64,000 bases of DNA from Roseicyclus marinus. Lineage in GTDB: Bacteria; Pseudomonadota; Alphaproteobacteria; Rhodobacterales; Rhodobacteraceae. The DNA lies in contig NZ_AP027266.1 in assembly GCF_036322625.1 (NCBI RefSeq), positions 2,731,001 to 2,795,000 on the forward strand, written 5' to 3'. The notes under the pieces are model-generated. The model searched no databases. It had not been told where the DNA came from and saw only the letters and a list, made by a program, of their open reading frames with translations. Each line of letters starts with the position of its first letter. Position 1 is the first letter of the stretch. This document shows, in pieces, positions 44,731 to 54,338 of this stretch. Position numbers and translations under genes: made by a program.

Positions 44731-46917
44731 TCATTCTGCGGGCGTCGCTGTCGCACGGCCCTGCAATTCCTTCCTTCGGCCCAAACGCCGTGTGCCCACC
44801 AAAAGCTGGATCACGACGACACATAGGATCATGACCATCATCAGGATCGCAGAATAGGCGATGGCCAACGCGTATTCCCCGGCTTCGACCCGACCCATGA
44901 TATAGGCCGTCGCCATGTTGTGCCGCGCGGACACAAGGAAGATGACCGCCGACACGGCAGTCATGGCCGTGACAAACGAATAGACAAGCGCGGTAAAGAC
45001 CGCGGGGCGGATCAGCGGGAGCACCACGCGACGCAGCGTCGTGGCCCCGCTTGCGCCCATCGTCTGGCTCGCTTCTTCCATCGATTTGTCGATCTGAGCC
45101 AGCGCGGCTAAGCCCGCCCGCATACCGACCGGCATATTGCGAAACACAAAGCAGACGATCAAAATCGCCGCCGTTCCTGTGATGTCCACTGGTGGCACGT
45201 TGAAGGCCGCGACGTAAGAGACACCGACCACCGTTCCGGGTACCGCGAAGGACAGCATCGTCCCGAATTCGAAAGCGCGCCGCCCCACGAAATCCTGCCG
45301 CGCCACCAGCCAGGCGGTCAGGATGCCGATGATGGTGGTCAAGGGCGCGGCCAAGCCCGCCACCCAAAGCGTCGTGATCATCGAGTCCCAAGCCGATCCA
45401 TAAAGTTCCAGTCCCGTTTCCGCGATTTCGAAACGGAAGGCGGTGATCAGGTGGCTGAAGGTCGGCGTCAGGTCCCAGCGCCCGACATCGGTGACGAAAC
45501 CGCCCGCAGCGATGATGATGTAGACCGCCAGCGTGAACACAACCCATGGCAAGACTACGGCCAGCACCGCGATCTTGAGAACACGGGGCAAGGGCGCCGC
45601 CAGCCCGGCGTCGGATTTGCCCGTAACGGTGACATAACTTTTCTTGCCCATCCAGCGCATCTGGAGCCAGAATGCGACCAGCGTCAGCGCCAGAAGGATC
45701 ATCGCAAGGGTCGCGGCATTGCCAAGGTCATAGCGTGCGCCCACGACGGCAAAGAATATCTTGACCGACAAAACCTCGTAGCCGCCGCCCAGAACGATCG
45801 GATTGCCGAAATCGGCTAGGCTTTCGATGAAGGCAAGCAGGAAAGCCGCCGCAAGGCCGGGGCGCAAAAGCGGCCAGGTGACCGTGCGAAAGGTCGTCAT
45901 GGCCCGCGCGCCCAGCGTGCGCGATGCCTCTTCCAAGGTCGGATTGATCGCCTCCAGAGTAGACAGCAGCACGAGGAAGGTGACAGGCGCAAATGCCAGA
46001 ACCTGTGCAATCAGGATGCCGGGCAGGCCATAGACCCAACGGGTCGGCCGCACCTCCATCAGATCGGCTACGAAGCCTGTGACAAGACCCGTGCGCCCAA
46101 ACAATAGGATAATGGCAACGCCCACCACGAAGGGCGGTGTGATGATGGGCAGGATCGAAATAGCGCGAAGCACGCCTTTCATTCTGAAATCAGTCCGATT
46201 GACCAAAAGTGCCAGCGCCAGCCCCAATGCCGTGGCCAGCGTCGCGGACAAGACGCCCAAAACGATGGTGTTGATCACGACCCCGCAGCGACCGCCCCCC
46301 AAAAAGCAGCCAACCCCCCATAGGTCGGGCGCCGTCAGCCGCGCCCAGAACAGGGCCAAAGCCAGCGCGCCTTCTGTGTTGACGAAAGCCGCGATGCCAA
46401 GGCGTACAATCGGGTAGAACACGAACAACGTCAAAAGCGCCACGATGGCGGTGATGCATAGCGCCGGAAAGCGTTCGCCCCGGCAAAAGCCGCGCGCTGC
46501 GAAAAGATTGGACACCAAGCCTATCAAGGCGACCCCGGCCAGCAACCCACCCCAGCCAAGGCCCGTCTGCCCTTCCACTGCGCGCGGAAACAAATCGCCG
46601 ATCCAATCGGATGACGGCCCACGCAAACCGACGGCAAAGCCTTGCCAAATCATCGCCGCGAGCGCGGCGAACGTCAGACCAAGCGCAAGACCCGATCTTT
46701 GCCACCCTTGCCTTATCGCGACGAAAGCCAGGCAGAAGGCGAACAAGATCAGCGGCCAAAGCCAGCCAGAGCCCACAAGCGCCTCGGCCAGAGCCGAAGT
46801 GTTGGGCCCCGCCAAAGGACTTGTACCCTTGTACCAGGGCAAAAGCACCAGCGATGCAGTCAGCAGACCGAGCCAGACAGCTCCGGCTCGGTCAGATTTC
46901 AGGGTAAAGCGTGACAC
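44731..46917 (-). CDS. ABC permease with two fused membrane domains (AfuB/FbpB type)
   Basis: This 728-residue protein carries two permease halves. Each has an EAA-like loop: EEASRTLGARAMTTFRTVTWPLLRP in the first (about residue 330) and EEASQTMGASGATTLRRVVLPLIRP in the second (about residue 620). Such double permeases are normal for FbpB/AfuB proteins. An additional N-terminal membrane region precedes the first half. It lies 3 bp after the binding-protein gene. Confidence 0.9.
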   Translation of the reverse strand: MSRFTLKSDRAGAVWLGLLTASLVLLPWYKGTSPLAGPNTSALAEALVGSGWLWPLILFAFCLAFVAIRQGWQRSGLALGLTFAALAAMIWQGFAVGLRGPSSDWIGDLFPRAVEGQTGLGWGGLLAGVALIGLVSNLFAARGFCRGERFPALCITAIVALLTLFVFYPIVRLGIAAFVNTEGALALALFWARLTAPDLWGVGCFLGGGRCGVVINTIVLGVLSATLATALGLALALLVNRTDFRMKGVLRAISILPIITPPFVVGVAIILLFGRTGLVTGFVADLMEVRPTRWVYGLPGILIAQVLAFAPVTFLVLLSTLEAINPTLEEASRTLGARAMTTFRTVTWPLLRPGLAAAFLLAFIESLADFGNPIVLGGGYEVLSVKIFFAVVGARYDLGNAATLAMILLALTLVAFWLQMRWMGKKSYVTVTGKSDAGLAAPLPRVLKIAVLAVVLPWVVFTLAVYIIIAAGGFVTDVGRWDLTPTFSHLITAFRFEIAETGLELYGSAWDSMITTLWVAGLAAPLTTIIGILTAWLVARQDFVGRRAFEFGTMLSFAVPGTVVGVSYVAAFNVPPVDITGTAAILIVCFVFRNMPVGMRAGLAALAQIDKSMEEASQTMGASGATTLRRVVLPLIRPAVFTALVYSFVTAMTAVSAVIFLVSARHNMATAYIMGRVEAGEYALAIAYSAILMMVMILCVVVIQLLVGTRRLGRRKELQGRATATPAE

Positions 46918-46920
46918 AGG

Positions 46921-47943
46921 TTACTGCGCCAACGACCCGATTTCGGCATCCCAGCGCTGCAACAGGCGGGTGCGTTCCTCGCTCGACCCATAAAGCGCGA
47001 AATTGTAATCGATCAGGTTAACGTCTTCGAGCCGCGGCGCGGCCTCTGGCGTTGCTGCGTTCAGGTTCGAGGGTATCTGGAAGCTGTTGTTGGCCGCCCC
47101 GATTTCCTGCGCTGCAGGGGTCAACGCCCAGTCGTAGAAGGTGCGCGCCGCATCCGGGTTCGGGGCGTCCGCGATGATCGACATAGATCCAACCTCATAG
47201 CCGGTGCCTTCACATGGCGCGACGGCCACGATGGGAGCACCCTGCACGGTCTGGGCTACGGCGTCATGCATGAAGACAATGCCAATCGCCGTTTCGCCGG
47301 TTGCAGCCGCACGGATCGGGGCCGAACCGGACTGGGTATACTGGCTGATGTTGTCGTGAAGCTGCGCGAGATAGGCAAAAGCCTCGTCCTCACCCATCAG
47401 CTGCACCATCGTTGCAAGCATCGTGTATGACGTGCCCGAGGAATTCGGGTTTGCCACCTGCACGTCATCTTCGAAACGCGGGTCGAGCAAGTCGGCCCAG
47501 CAAGCCGGCGGATCTTCCGTCACAAGCTCGGAGTTGTAACCAAAGCCCAAACCACCCGCATAAATACCGACCGTCCGGTTGCCCGAGGTTTCGGCTTGAC
47601 GCACGGCCCAATCCTGAAGCTCACCCAGCATTGGCGAGACGTATTCCGCCGTAAGCCCTTCTTGTGCGGCTTGGAGATGCGGGTCACCCGTGCCACCCCA
47701 CCAGACATCACCCCTTGGCTGCGCGGCTTCGGCGGCGATCTGGGCATAGGTCTCACCGGACGAGCGGCGTGTCATAAGAACGTTGATCCCGGTCTCGCGC
47801 TGGAACGCTTCGGACATGGCCCGGCACCATTCTTCTTGCACCGAGCAGTAAAGCACCAATTCATCGGCTTGGGCCGTGGCCGGCACGGCTACAGCAAACC
47901 CTAGCGCCGCAAACGCAGCGGCGGACAAATGTTTGACGGTCAT
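46921..47943 (-). CDS. Periplasmic binding protein, AfuA-like (sugar phosphate or iron type)
   Basis: This 340-residue protein has a signal peptide cut near ATAQADE. The sequence GDVWWGGTGDPHLQAAQEGL is typical of the AfuA/FbpA branch. His226-Asp227 in VFMHDAVAQ and Glu250 in CEGTGYEVGS have the same spacing as the sugar-phosphate contacts I recall for AfuA (His205, Asp206, Glu229). The Tyr pair needed for ferric iron in FbpA is not evident. With the phosphatase in the operon, a phosphorylated polyol or sugar is the favoured ligand (inference). Confidence 0.8.
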   Translation of the reverse strand: MTVKHLSAAAFAALGFAVAVPATAQADELVLYCSVQEEWCRAMSEAFQRETGINVLMTRRSSGETYAQIAAEAAQPRGDVWWGGTGDPHLQAAQEGLTAEYVSPMLGELQDWAVRQAETSGNRTVGIYAGGLGFGYNSELVTEDPPACWADLLDPRFEDDVQVANPNSSGTSYTMLATMVQLMGEDEAFAYLAQLHDNISQYTQSGSAPIRAAATGETAIGIVFMHDAVAQTVQGAPIVAVAPCEGTGYEVGSMSIIADAPNPDAARTFYDWALTPAAQEIGAANNSFQIPSNLNAATPEAAPRLEDVNLIDYNFALYGSSEERTRLLQRWDAEIGSLAQ

Positions 47944-48006
47944 GTATTCCTCCCAAAGACTGTCTTATGCAGCTTGTAACGGCCATTAGGCTTGCAAGAG
48001 GCATAG

Positions 48007-48036
48007 TTGGCAAGACGTTTTACGTCTTTTTGCCAA
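48007..48036. promoter_or_regulatory. Inverted repeat upstream of the AfuA-like gene
   Basis: TTGGCAAGACGT pairs with the later ACGTC and GCCAA, with a 3-nt bulge, about 65-95 bp before the start codon. It could be an operator or a hairpin in the leader. No local regulator gene is evident. Confidence 0.4.
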
Positions 48037-48245
48037 TCCTACATTTGACTAAGCCTATACGACGGATCATCGACGGCTCGTGCAGGCAGGTGGCAAACCG
48101 CTCATCACAAAAGTAGCGACACAACCCGCACCGAAATGCGGCCTAACCCGAACAACCACGCCGCCTTCGGGCGTCTCTGTTCGCACCAAGAGTGGACGAA
48201 CCTGCTTTAACTGCGGCGCAGTTCTATTTCCGTGCTGCTTTCGGC

Positions 48246-48502
48246 GCTATCGGCCGCGCTTGGGCCTGGCGGCGGCGGATGGAGGCAGGTGAGTTCAGCA
48301 CCGTGCGGGATTTGGCCATCCCCGTGAACCTCGCAGAGCGCCATGTCAGCAGGCAGCTGCGCTTAGCGTACTTGGCGCCTGAGGTGCTGAAACGGCTCGT
48401 TTTTGGGCGCGAGGTTTCGGCCGTGACTGTGATGCAGTTGTCGGAGTGCGCGGGATTGCCGTGGCGGATCAGGCCGTCGTGGTGTTTGGGGCACCGAATT
48501 AA
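48246..48502 (+). pseudogene. Broken copy of the serine-recombinase companion gene
   Basis: The frame reads AIGRAWAWRRRMEAGEF, then STVRDLAIPVNLAERHVSR, nearly identical to the intact gene at 33126-33515. The first about 43 codons are absent. One base is lost after LPW, after which the +1 frame gives ADQAVVVFGAPN and the stop at 48502. Similarity continues a short way past the stop, matching sequence after 33515. It is therefore a relic of a second, related integration module, in the same orientation. Confidence 0.85.
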
Positions 48503-48809
48503 CGCAATCGACCCGAAGCGGTCGGTCAAGTCAGCAGCCACCGCGGAATTGCGGTTTTACCTAACCGGTCATTCATCAATTTCGCAGCATTTCGATACAC
48601 CAGAGGTCCGAAGTGTGGACCAAGCAGACGTGAAACCAAGAGCCAAACAAGGCTACAGCCCAGCTCCCGCAGCAGCACAGGAACGGGGTTGTTGCACGGC
48701 GCGCTGATGGCAGCGAGGCCAAGAGTGAATTCAACCACCGAGGGGAGGCCGCGACGAAAGACAGAAGCTTCGGTAGGCAACTGTGTGCCCCTTGACACAG
48801 GCAGGCCGG
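48503..48809. other. Gene-free stretch after the broken module gene
   Basis: The first part keeps similarity to the region after the intact companion gene. No other gene or clear site was recognised. Confidence 0.4.
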
Positions 48810-50474
48810 TTAAGAGCCCGAAAGACGACTTGGACGCAACTCTCCCATATCAGACAGCAGCGGATAGGCAATCATCGCGAAGGACGTGTTCAGCGCCTTG
48901 AGCGCGCGCAACAGATCGAGGTGGATGGCGCTCGTCTCGTAGGACTCGGTCATGCCCTGTCGCAGCCTTCTCAAGTGCTTGCGCTGGAGGCTCTGTTCGA
49001 GGTCACGGACGTTTTCCTTCTGCTCGACCAGTTCGCGTGCCAGCCCAAGGTCCTCAGACATCAGCACCGAGATACCATGCTGGACATTGCGCAGGACCAC
49101 GTCATGGAAATCGCGCAGCTCGCTCCAGCCTTCTTTGGAAAAGTTCAAACTGGCCGCATCTTTCTTGTTGGCGAGCACGACCATCTTGCGTGCGATGATG
49201 TCGGCCCCCGCCTCAAGGTTCACCGTAACCCCCGAAAGATCGAAGCTGCGGGTGCCAGTATCTTCATTGGGATCCGTGCTACGCACTCCCGACAGGTAGA
49301 TCCGGATGTCCAGCGAGATCGTCGCGATATCCTGCATCTCGTGATGCAGTCTCTGCGCAACCGTCTCGTCGTATTTCTCGAACAGCGGCATGGCATCGCG
49401 GAGCATGACCTCTATCCGATTGCTCATCTCGACCATCTCCCTAAGCGCACAGGCGAAAGCCCTGCGCGGCTGGTTCTGGACCTCCGGGGCGAGTGCCGAG
49501 CGCCTAGCCCCAGCAGCCTCGGATCCAGCTGGGTCCGGGACCAGCCGGTTTGCGACCCACATGAGGATCGTGGCCAGCGGGAGGAAGGCAACAAGCAGTA
49601 GGACGTTGAAAAGCAAGTGCAGGTTCAACGCCTGCTGGTCGGGCGTGGACCCCAACATGCTGGTCTGCAGATCAAAGCTGACTAGGACGAACAGCATCAG
49701 GGCTGCACCTCCGCCCCGCAAGGCGAGGTTCGTCCAGACCACGCGACGAACTACGGCCGAAGACTTGAGTGTCAGGAAGAAGGCAATCATCGAGCCGCCG
49801 AGGTTGGCACCAAGCACCATAGCAAAGGCCACCTCGACGGGCATCATTCCCTGTGCGGCGAGCGTGGCAAACAATAGGATCGCTGCGACACTTGAGTGGA
49901 CAAGCCATGCGAACAGTGCCGCTAGTAGAAAGGCCGTGATCGGGTCACCGGACAGGTAAAGCATAATCGCTCCAGCGCCAGTGCTCTGCATGAGAGGCTG
50001 ACTGGCATCCCGGATCAGATCAAGCGACAGAAAAATCAGCGCCAATCCAATAAGAATGCGCCCGATCTGGCGGATCCGTCGCGCTGAACTTTGGAGGAAG
50101 ACCATTACACCTGCCAGCAGCAGCAGTGACGTCAGCGCCCCGATCTGGAAATTGAGTATCAATGCCACGACGGCAGAGCCCAGATCGGCCCCCAGTATGA
50201 TGGCGAGCCCAGAGAGGCTTCCGATGGCGCCGGCCGACAGAAAACCAGCCATCAGGATAGCAACTGCGGTCGAGCTTTGCATAAGGATCGCGGCCCCCGC
50301 CCCGGTCGCGGCGGCCGCGAAGCGGTTCGACGTAGATCGGCGCAACCAGAGCCGGAGCTGGCCGCCGAACGCACGCTCGAACCCGGTCCGCACAAGCCGC
50401 ACGGCCCAGATCAGCAACGCCGCTGAAGCGGCCATGTTCAAGATGAAGACGATCGGGGCGCCTGTCTGGTCCAT
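48810..50474 (-). CDS. Na/Pi cotransporter-family protein with PhoU-like domain
   Basis: This 554-residue protein starts MDQTGAPIVFILNM. Two inverted membrane repeats carry the QSS signatures: LMQSSTAVAILMAG near residue 65 and VHSSVAAILLF near residue 190. A cytoplasmic PhoU-like helical domain follows (residues about 340-540). Relatives such as E. coli YjbB export phosphate. It is the last gene of the organophosphate operon; its start lies one base after the phosphodiesterase stop (TGATATG). Export or control of phosphate freed from the imported compound is a reasonable idea. Confidence 0.88.
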   Translation of the reverse strand: MDQTGAPIVFILNMAASAALLIWAVRLVRTGFERAFGGQLRLWLRRSTSNRFAAAATGAGAAILMQSSTAVAILMAGFLSAGAIGSLSGLAIILGADLGSAVVALILNFQIGALTSLLLLAGVMVFLQSSARRIRQIGRILIGLALIFLSLDLIRDASQPLMQSTGAGAIMLYLSGDPITAFLLAALFAWLVHSSVAAILLFATLAAQGMMPVEVAFAMVLGANLGGSMIAFFLTLKSSAVVRRVVWTNLALRGGGAALMLFVLVSFDLQTSMLGSTPDQQALNLHLLFNVLLLVAFLPLATILMWVANRLVPDPAGSEAAGARRSALAPEVQNQPRRAFACALREMVEMSNRIEVMLRDAMPLFEKYDETVAQRLHHEMQDIATISLDIRIYLSGVRSTDPNEDTGTRSFDLSGVTVNLEAGADIIARKMVVLANKKDAASLNFSKEGWSELRDFHDVVLRNVQHGISVLMSEDLGLARELVEQKENVRDLEQSLQRKHLRRLRQGMTESYETSAIHLDLLRALKALNTSFAMIAYPLLSDMGELRPSRLSGS

Positions 50475-50475
50475 A

Positions 50476-51273
50476 TCAGAAACCGTAGGGACCATCAGCC
50501 ATCACAAGCGGGCAAGCCGTCCAAACCCCGCCCGGTGCGGTGTCGAGCATTCCAAAGCCAAGCGGTCCTAGCATGAACCCTACTGGGGCCTCCTCACGCT
50601 GGTCGAACACGAACGCGCTGCACGTGGAGGGCGCGGTGACGACCGGGTGGCCACCGAGCATGCAGTGATAGACCCCGTGAACATGGCCGGCCAACACCCA
50701 GAGCGGCCCGTCATGGCGACGCAGAATACCCTCGAGCGCCTCGGCGTTATCGAGCCCGATGGCATCCATAAAGCGGATTCCCGTGCGAAGGGGTGGATGG
50801 TGCAGGGCGACCACGACGGGTTTGCCCTGCGAGCGGTCGAGCGCTTCTGCTAAGAAATCGAGCGTTCGCGCCCGAAGCAATCCACCGCCCTGTCCCTCGA
50901 CCAGCGTGTCGAGCCCAACGATCCGGGTTCCAGCAACCTCCGCAATCCAGTCGAGCGGGCCATCGTCGGGCATCGGGGCGGTGTCGGCGAAGGCGTCGCG
51001 GAAAGCGGAACGACGGTCATGGTTGCCGGGAATGGCAAGCAACGGCAGTCCGAGCCGCGCCAACTGAGCCTTGGCGATGGCATAGCTTTCAGCCGAGCCG
51101 TCATCGCTGATGTCCCCGGTCACCAACACAGCATCTATCCGCCCGATCGCTGTGAGCCGCCCGGACAGTGCATCGATGGCCTCGCGCAACAAATCATTGG
51201 TATCCAGCACTCCCGACGCGCGTGTGCCGGTGGCCACCGCGTGAAGGTCCGAAAGGTGCAGAAGCCTGGCCAT
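50476..51273 (-). CDS. Calcineurin-like phosphodiesterase, GpdQ-type
   Basis: This 265-residue metallophosphoesterase has the ordered motifs LSDLH (residues 7-11), VTGDISDDG, IPGNHDRRSAF, ALHHPP and GHVHG. The HHPPLRTGIRFMD segment resembles the glycerophosphodiesterase GpdQ, while the general pattern also fits CpdA cAMP phosphodiesterases. Placement directly after the Ugp-type importer supports glycerophosphodiester hydrolysis. No signal peptide is present, so it acts in the cytoplasm on imported substrate. Confidence 0.82.
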   Translation of the reverse strand: MARLLHLSDLHAVATGTRASGVLDTNDLLREAIDALSGRLTAIGRIDAVLVTGDISDDGSAESYAIAKAQLARLGLPLLAIPGNHDRRSAFRDAFADTAPMPDDGPLDWIAEVAGTRIVGLDTLVEGQGGGLLRARTLDFLAEALDRSQGKPVVVALHHPPLRTGIRFMDAIGLDNAEALEGILRRHDGPLWVLAGHVHGVYHCMLGGHPVVTAPSTCSAFVFDQREEAPVGFMLGPLGFGMLDTAPGGVWTACPLVMADGPYGF

Positions 51274-51278
51274 GGACC

Positions 51279-52088
51279 CTACTTGATCCCCGCGCGCAGG
51301 AAGGCCTGCACAAATTGCCGCTGAAACACGAGGAACGCTACGAGCAAGGGCGCGATCGACATGATTGTCGCTGCCGAGATTACGGAGATGTCGACGCCGT
51401 TTTCCGGTGCGCCAAAGATCGACAGCCCAACGGTAAGCGGACGAGTATCCGGCGAATTGGTGACGATCAACGGCCAGAGGAAGTTGTTCCAGTGGGTCGA
51501 TACCGACACGAGCGCATACGCGAGATAGGTCGGTCGCGCCAAAGGCACGTAGACGCGCCAGAGGATGCCGAACCAGCCACAGCCCTCGATGCGGGCGGCC
51601 TCGTGCAGTTCGATCGGAACCCCCTTGAATGCCTGGCGCATCAGGAAGATCCCGAAGGCGGACGCCATGTAAGGCATGCCAACGCCGAGGATCGTGTCGA
51701 AGAGCCCGAGCCGCGATACCATCACGTAGTTCTCGACGATCAGCACCTCCGGCAGGATGAACAGTTGCATCAGAACGAGGATAAACACGATATCGCGGCC
51801 GGGAAATCGCACCTGTGCAAAGGCGAAACCGGCCAGCGTTGTCACGATAAACTGGCCTATGAGGATGACCGTCACGAGCACGAAGGTATTGAGGAAGTAG
51901 CGCATCCACGGCGCACCTTCCCATGCCGTGCGGAAATTCTCCAGCGTCCACGGCGCGGTGAGGTTGAAATTGACCGCATCCGTGGTCGCGTGAAACGCAG
52001 CCCAAAAGGCGAAGAGCAGCGGCGAGATCCAGATCACCGCCAGCAGCAGCGCTCCGAAGCTCTCGAGATGGCGCAGAAGACCGCTCAT
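51279..52088 (-). CDS. ugpE: Glycerol-3-phosphate-type ABC permease (UgpE)
   Basis: This 269-residue MalG/UgpE-family permease starts MSGLLRHLESFGALLL, overlapping the ugpA stop by 4 bp. The EAA loop is ELHEAARIEGCGWFGILWRVYVPLA. The C-terminus FVQAFLRAGIK is standard for the family. Substrate specificity comes from the binding protein. Confidence 0.87.
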   Translation of the reverse strand: MSGLLRHLESFGALLLAVIWISPLLFAFWAAFHATTDAVNFNLTAPWTLENFRTAWEGAPWMRYFLNTFVLVTVILIGQFIVTTLAGFAFAQVRFPGRDIVFILVLMQLFILPEVLIVENYVMVSRLGLFDTILGVGMPYMASAFGIFLMRQAFKGVPIELHEAARIEGCGWFGILWRVYVPLARPTYLAYALVSVSTHWNNFLWPLIVTNSPDTRPLTVGLSIFGAPENGVDISVISAATIMSIAPLLVAFLVFQRQFVQAFLRAGIK

Positions 52089-52978
52089 TGGTAATGCGTC
52101 CGCTTGTCGAGGATGGTGAACTTGATGCCGGCCACGATGCCGAGTACCGCGAGCACAAGGATCGTCATTGCTGCAGCCTGAGGCGCGTCGAAGAAGGCGA
52201 AGGCCATTTCCCAGATGTAGTAGAGGATCAACTTTGAAGCGTCGTTCGGTCCACCCTTCGTCAGGATAAAGAGGTGGTCGATCAACTTGACCGAGTTGAT
52301 CAGGGCGTTCACGAGAATGAAGAGCGTCGTCGGCATGAGAAGCGGCAGCACGATCCGCCGCGTGTATGTCCAGCGGCTGGCGCCCTCGATGTCTGCTGCC
52401 TCCTTCAGGTCCTCGGGAATGGTCTGCAGCGCGGCGAGGTAGAAAATCATGAAGAACCCAGCTTCTTTCCAGATGGTCACGATGATCACCGCCCAGAGTG
52501 CTGTTTCGGGCTGGCCGAGCCAATTGACGGAGGGCAGTCCGAAGAGCGACCCGATCTGGTCGAGAACGCCGAGACCGGGTGTGTAGAAGAAGAGCCAAAG
52601 GTTCGCAGCCGCGATCATCGGCAGAACGGTTGGCGTGAAATAAGCCGTGCGCACGAAGCCCCGAGCAGGGATTTTTGAGTTCGCCCAGAGCGCCATCGAC
52701 AAGGCTATGACCATGGAAATCGGGATCGTGGCGGCGGCATATATCAAGTTGTTGTACACCACGGTCCAGAAAGTCGGATCTGCGAAAAGGTCGCTATAGT
52801 TCTCGCTTCCGACGAATTCCGAGGGACGTCGCCGTGTCTCGCGGCTGAAAAGGCTTGTCCAGAACGTCGCAAGCGATGGGTAGAACGCGAAAGTCGTCAG
52901 CAGAACCGCGGCAGGCGACAGCAGAAGCCAGCCATAGACCGCCTGCCTGCGGCGCTCGAGATTTACGTGCTTCGCCAT
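52085..52978 (-). CDS. ugpA: Glycerol-3-phosphate-type ABC permease (UgpA)
   Basis: This 297-residue MalF/UgpA-family permease starts MAKHVNLERRRQAVYGWLLL. The loop EDLKEAADIEGASRWTYTRRIVLP is the family coupling motif. It lies 66 bp after the binding-protein gene and overlaps ugpE by 4 bp. Confidence 0.87.
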   Translation of the reverse strand: MAKHVNLERRRQAVYGWLLLSPAAVLLTTFAFYPSLATFWTSLFSRETRRRPSEFVGSENYSDLFADPTFWTVVYNNLIYAAATIPISMVIALSMALWANSKIPARGFVRTAYFTPTVLPMIAAANLWLFFYTPGLGVLDQIGSLFGLPSVNWLGQPETALWAVIIVTIWKEAGFFMIFYLAALQTIPEDLKEAADIEGASRWTYTRRIVLPLLMPTTLFILVNALINSVKLIDHLFILTKGGPNDASKLILYYIWEMAFAFFDAPQAAAMTILVLAVLGIVAGIKFTILDKRTHYQ

Positions 52979-53044
52979 GAGCCTGCCCTTCGGAGCCAAT
53001 TGCGGGCGGGCACCCGGATGGAGCCGGATGCCCGTAGCAGTGGA

Positions 53045-54301
53045 TTACTGGTAGTCGCGCAGCAGCCTGACTGCCGCCGCCTGGGCCTCGGACAGGGCAT
53101 CGCCCGGAGTAGAGGCGCCGGTCAGTGCCGCCTGGATCGCGTTGTTCAGACCTTCGCGCACCCGCGCGGTCTCGAAGGTCGAGAATTCCGCCACTGCGTT
53201 TTCGAGCTGGTTGCGTGCAACGAGCGCCGGCGGGAACTCGGCGGTGTAGGCCTGCAACGCCTCGGTCTCATAGGCAGCTGGTGCTACGCCCATGTAGCCG
53301 GTCGCGATTGACCATGCCGCCGCCTGTTCGGGCGAGGTCATGAATTCGATCAGCCGCAGGGCAGCCGCACGCTCTTCGGGGGTCGTCTCCTCGAAAACGT
53401 AGAAGTTGCCGCCGCCCGTCGGCGATCCCGGGCGCACGTTCGTGGGAAGCTCGGCCACACCGAAGTCGAAGGTCGCCGCGTTGCGCACGGCCGTCAAGTT
53501 CCCGGTGGAATGCCACATCATCGCGGTCTGGCCTTCGAGGAAGGCCTGGCGTAACGTTCCCCACTCCACGGTGCCGGTCGGCATGATGCCGTGCTCTGTC
53601 GACAGCGAAAGCCAGAAGTCCAGCGCCTCGACGACTGCGGGGTCGTCGAAATATGTTGTCAGGCCGTCGCCCGACATGAGTTCCTCGCCATTCTGGATCG
53701 CCAGAGCCTGGAACATCCAGTAGGGATAGCCGGTCGAGGGGATCATGAGGCCCCAGGTATCGTCGTCGGTCAGGGCTTGGCCCATGCTGACAATCTCTTC
53801 CCAGCTGGACGGGGGCGCATCGGGGTCGAGGCCCGCTTCGCGGAACATGTCGCGGTTGTAGTAGGCGACGATGGTCGAGCGCTGGAATGGGATGCCCCAG
53901 GTCTGCCCTTCGATCCGGCTGTTGGCCATGAGCGCGGGGTAGAAGCTGTCCAGCCAGTCCTGCGACACACCCTCAATGCTCTCGAACGGCACGATCAGAC
54001 CTTGTTCGATCAGGTCGTAGGCATCGATCGAGAACATGACCGCCAACTGTGCCGGCTCTCCGGACGCCAGGGCCGACAGCGCCCGAACACGGGTGTCGTC
54101 GTAGTTGCCGGAGTAGATGGCCTCTACGCTAATGTCCGGGTTCGCGGCCTCGAAGTCTGCCACGATCCCATCGACGACCTCGGTCAAGGCACCGCCGACC
54201 GCGATGGGATAATACATTGTCAGTTCTGTCTGCGCAGCGAGCGGTGTCGCGAGAAGTGTGGCCGCGGCGCCGCCGACGGCAAGTCTCCTGAGTTTTGTCA
54301 T
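53045..54301 (-). CDS. ugpB: Extracellular solute-binding protein, UgpB-like
   Basis: This 418-residue family-1 binding protein has a signal peptide cut near PLAAQTE. The mature start ELTMYYPIAVGGALTEVVDGI closely follows the UgpB pattern, as does GIPFQRSTIVAYYNRDMF. UgpB binds glycerol-3-phosphate and glycerophosphodiesters. A GpdQ-like phosphodiesterase and phosphate transporter in the operon agree with that substrate. Confidence 0.86.
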   Translation of the reverse strand: MTKLRRLAVGGAAATLLATPLAAQTELTMYYPIAVGGALTEVVDGIVADFEAANPDISVEAIYSGNYDDTRVRALSALASGEPAQLAVMFSIDAYDLIEQGLIVPFESIEGVSQDWLDSFYPALMANSRIEGQTWGIPFQRSTIVAYYNRDMFREAGLDPDAPPSSWEEIVSMGQALTDDDTWGLMIPSTGYPYWMFQALAIQNGEELMSGDGLTTYFDDPAVVEALDFWLSLSTEHGIMPTGTVEWGTLRQAFLEGQTAMMWHSTGNLTAVRNAATFDFGVAELPTNVRPGSPTGGGNFYVFEETTPEERAAALRLIEFMTSPEQAAAWSIATGYMGVAPAAYETEALQAYTAEFPPALVARNQLENAVAEFSTFETARVREGLNNAIQAALTGASTPGDALSEAQAAAVRLLRDYQ

Positions 54302-54338
54302 CAGTTCCTCCCTGTTTTGAAAAGTGGGCGCATCGCTC

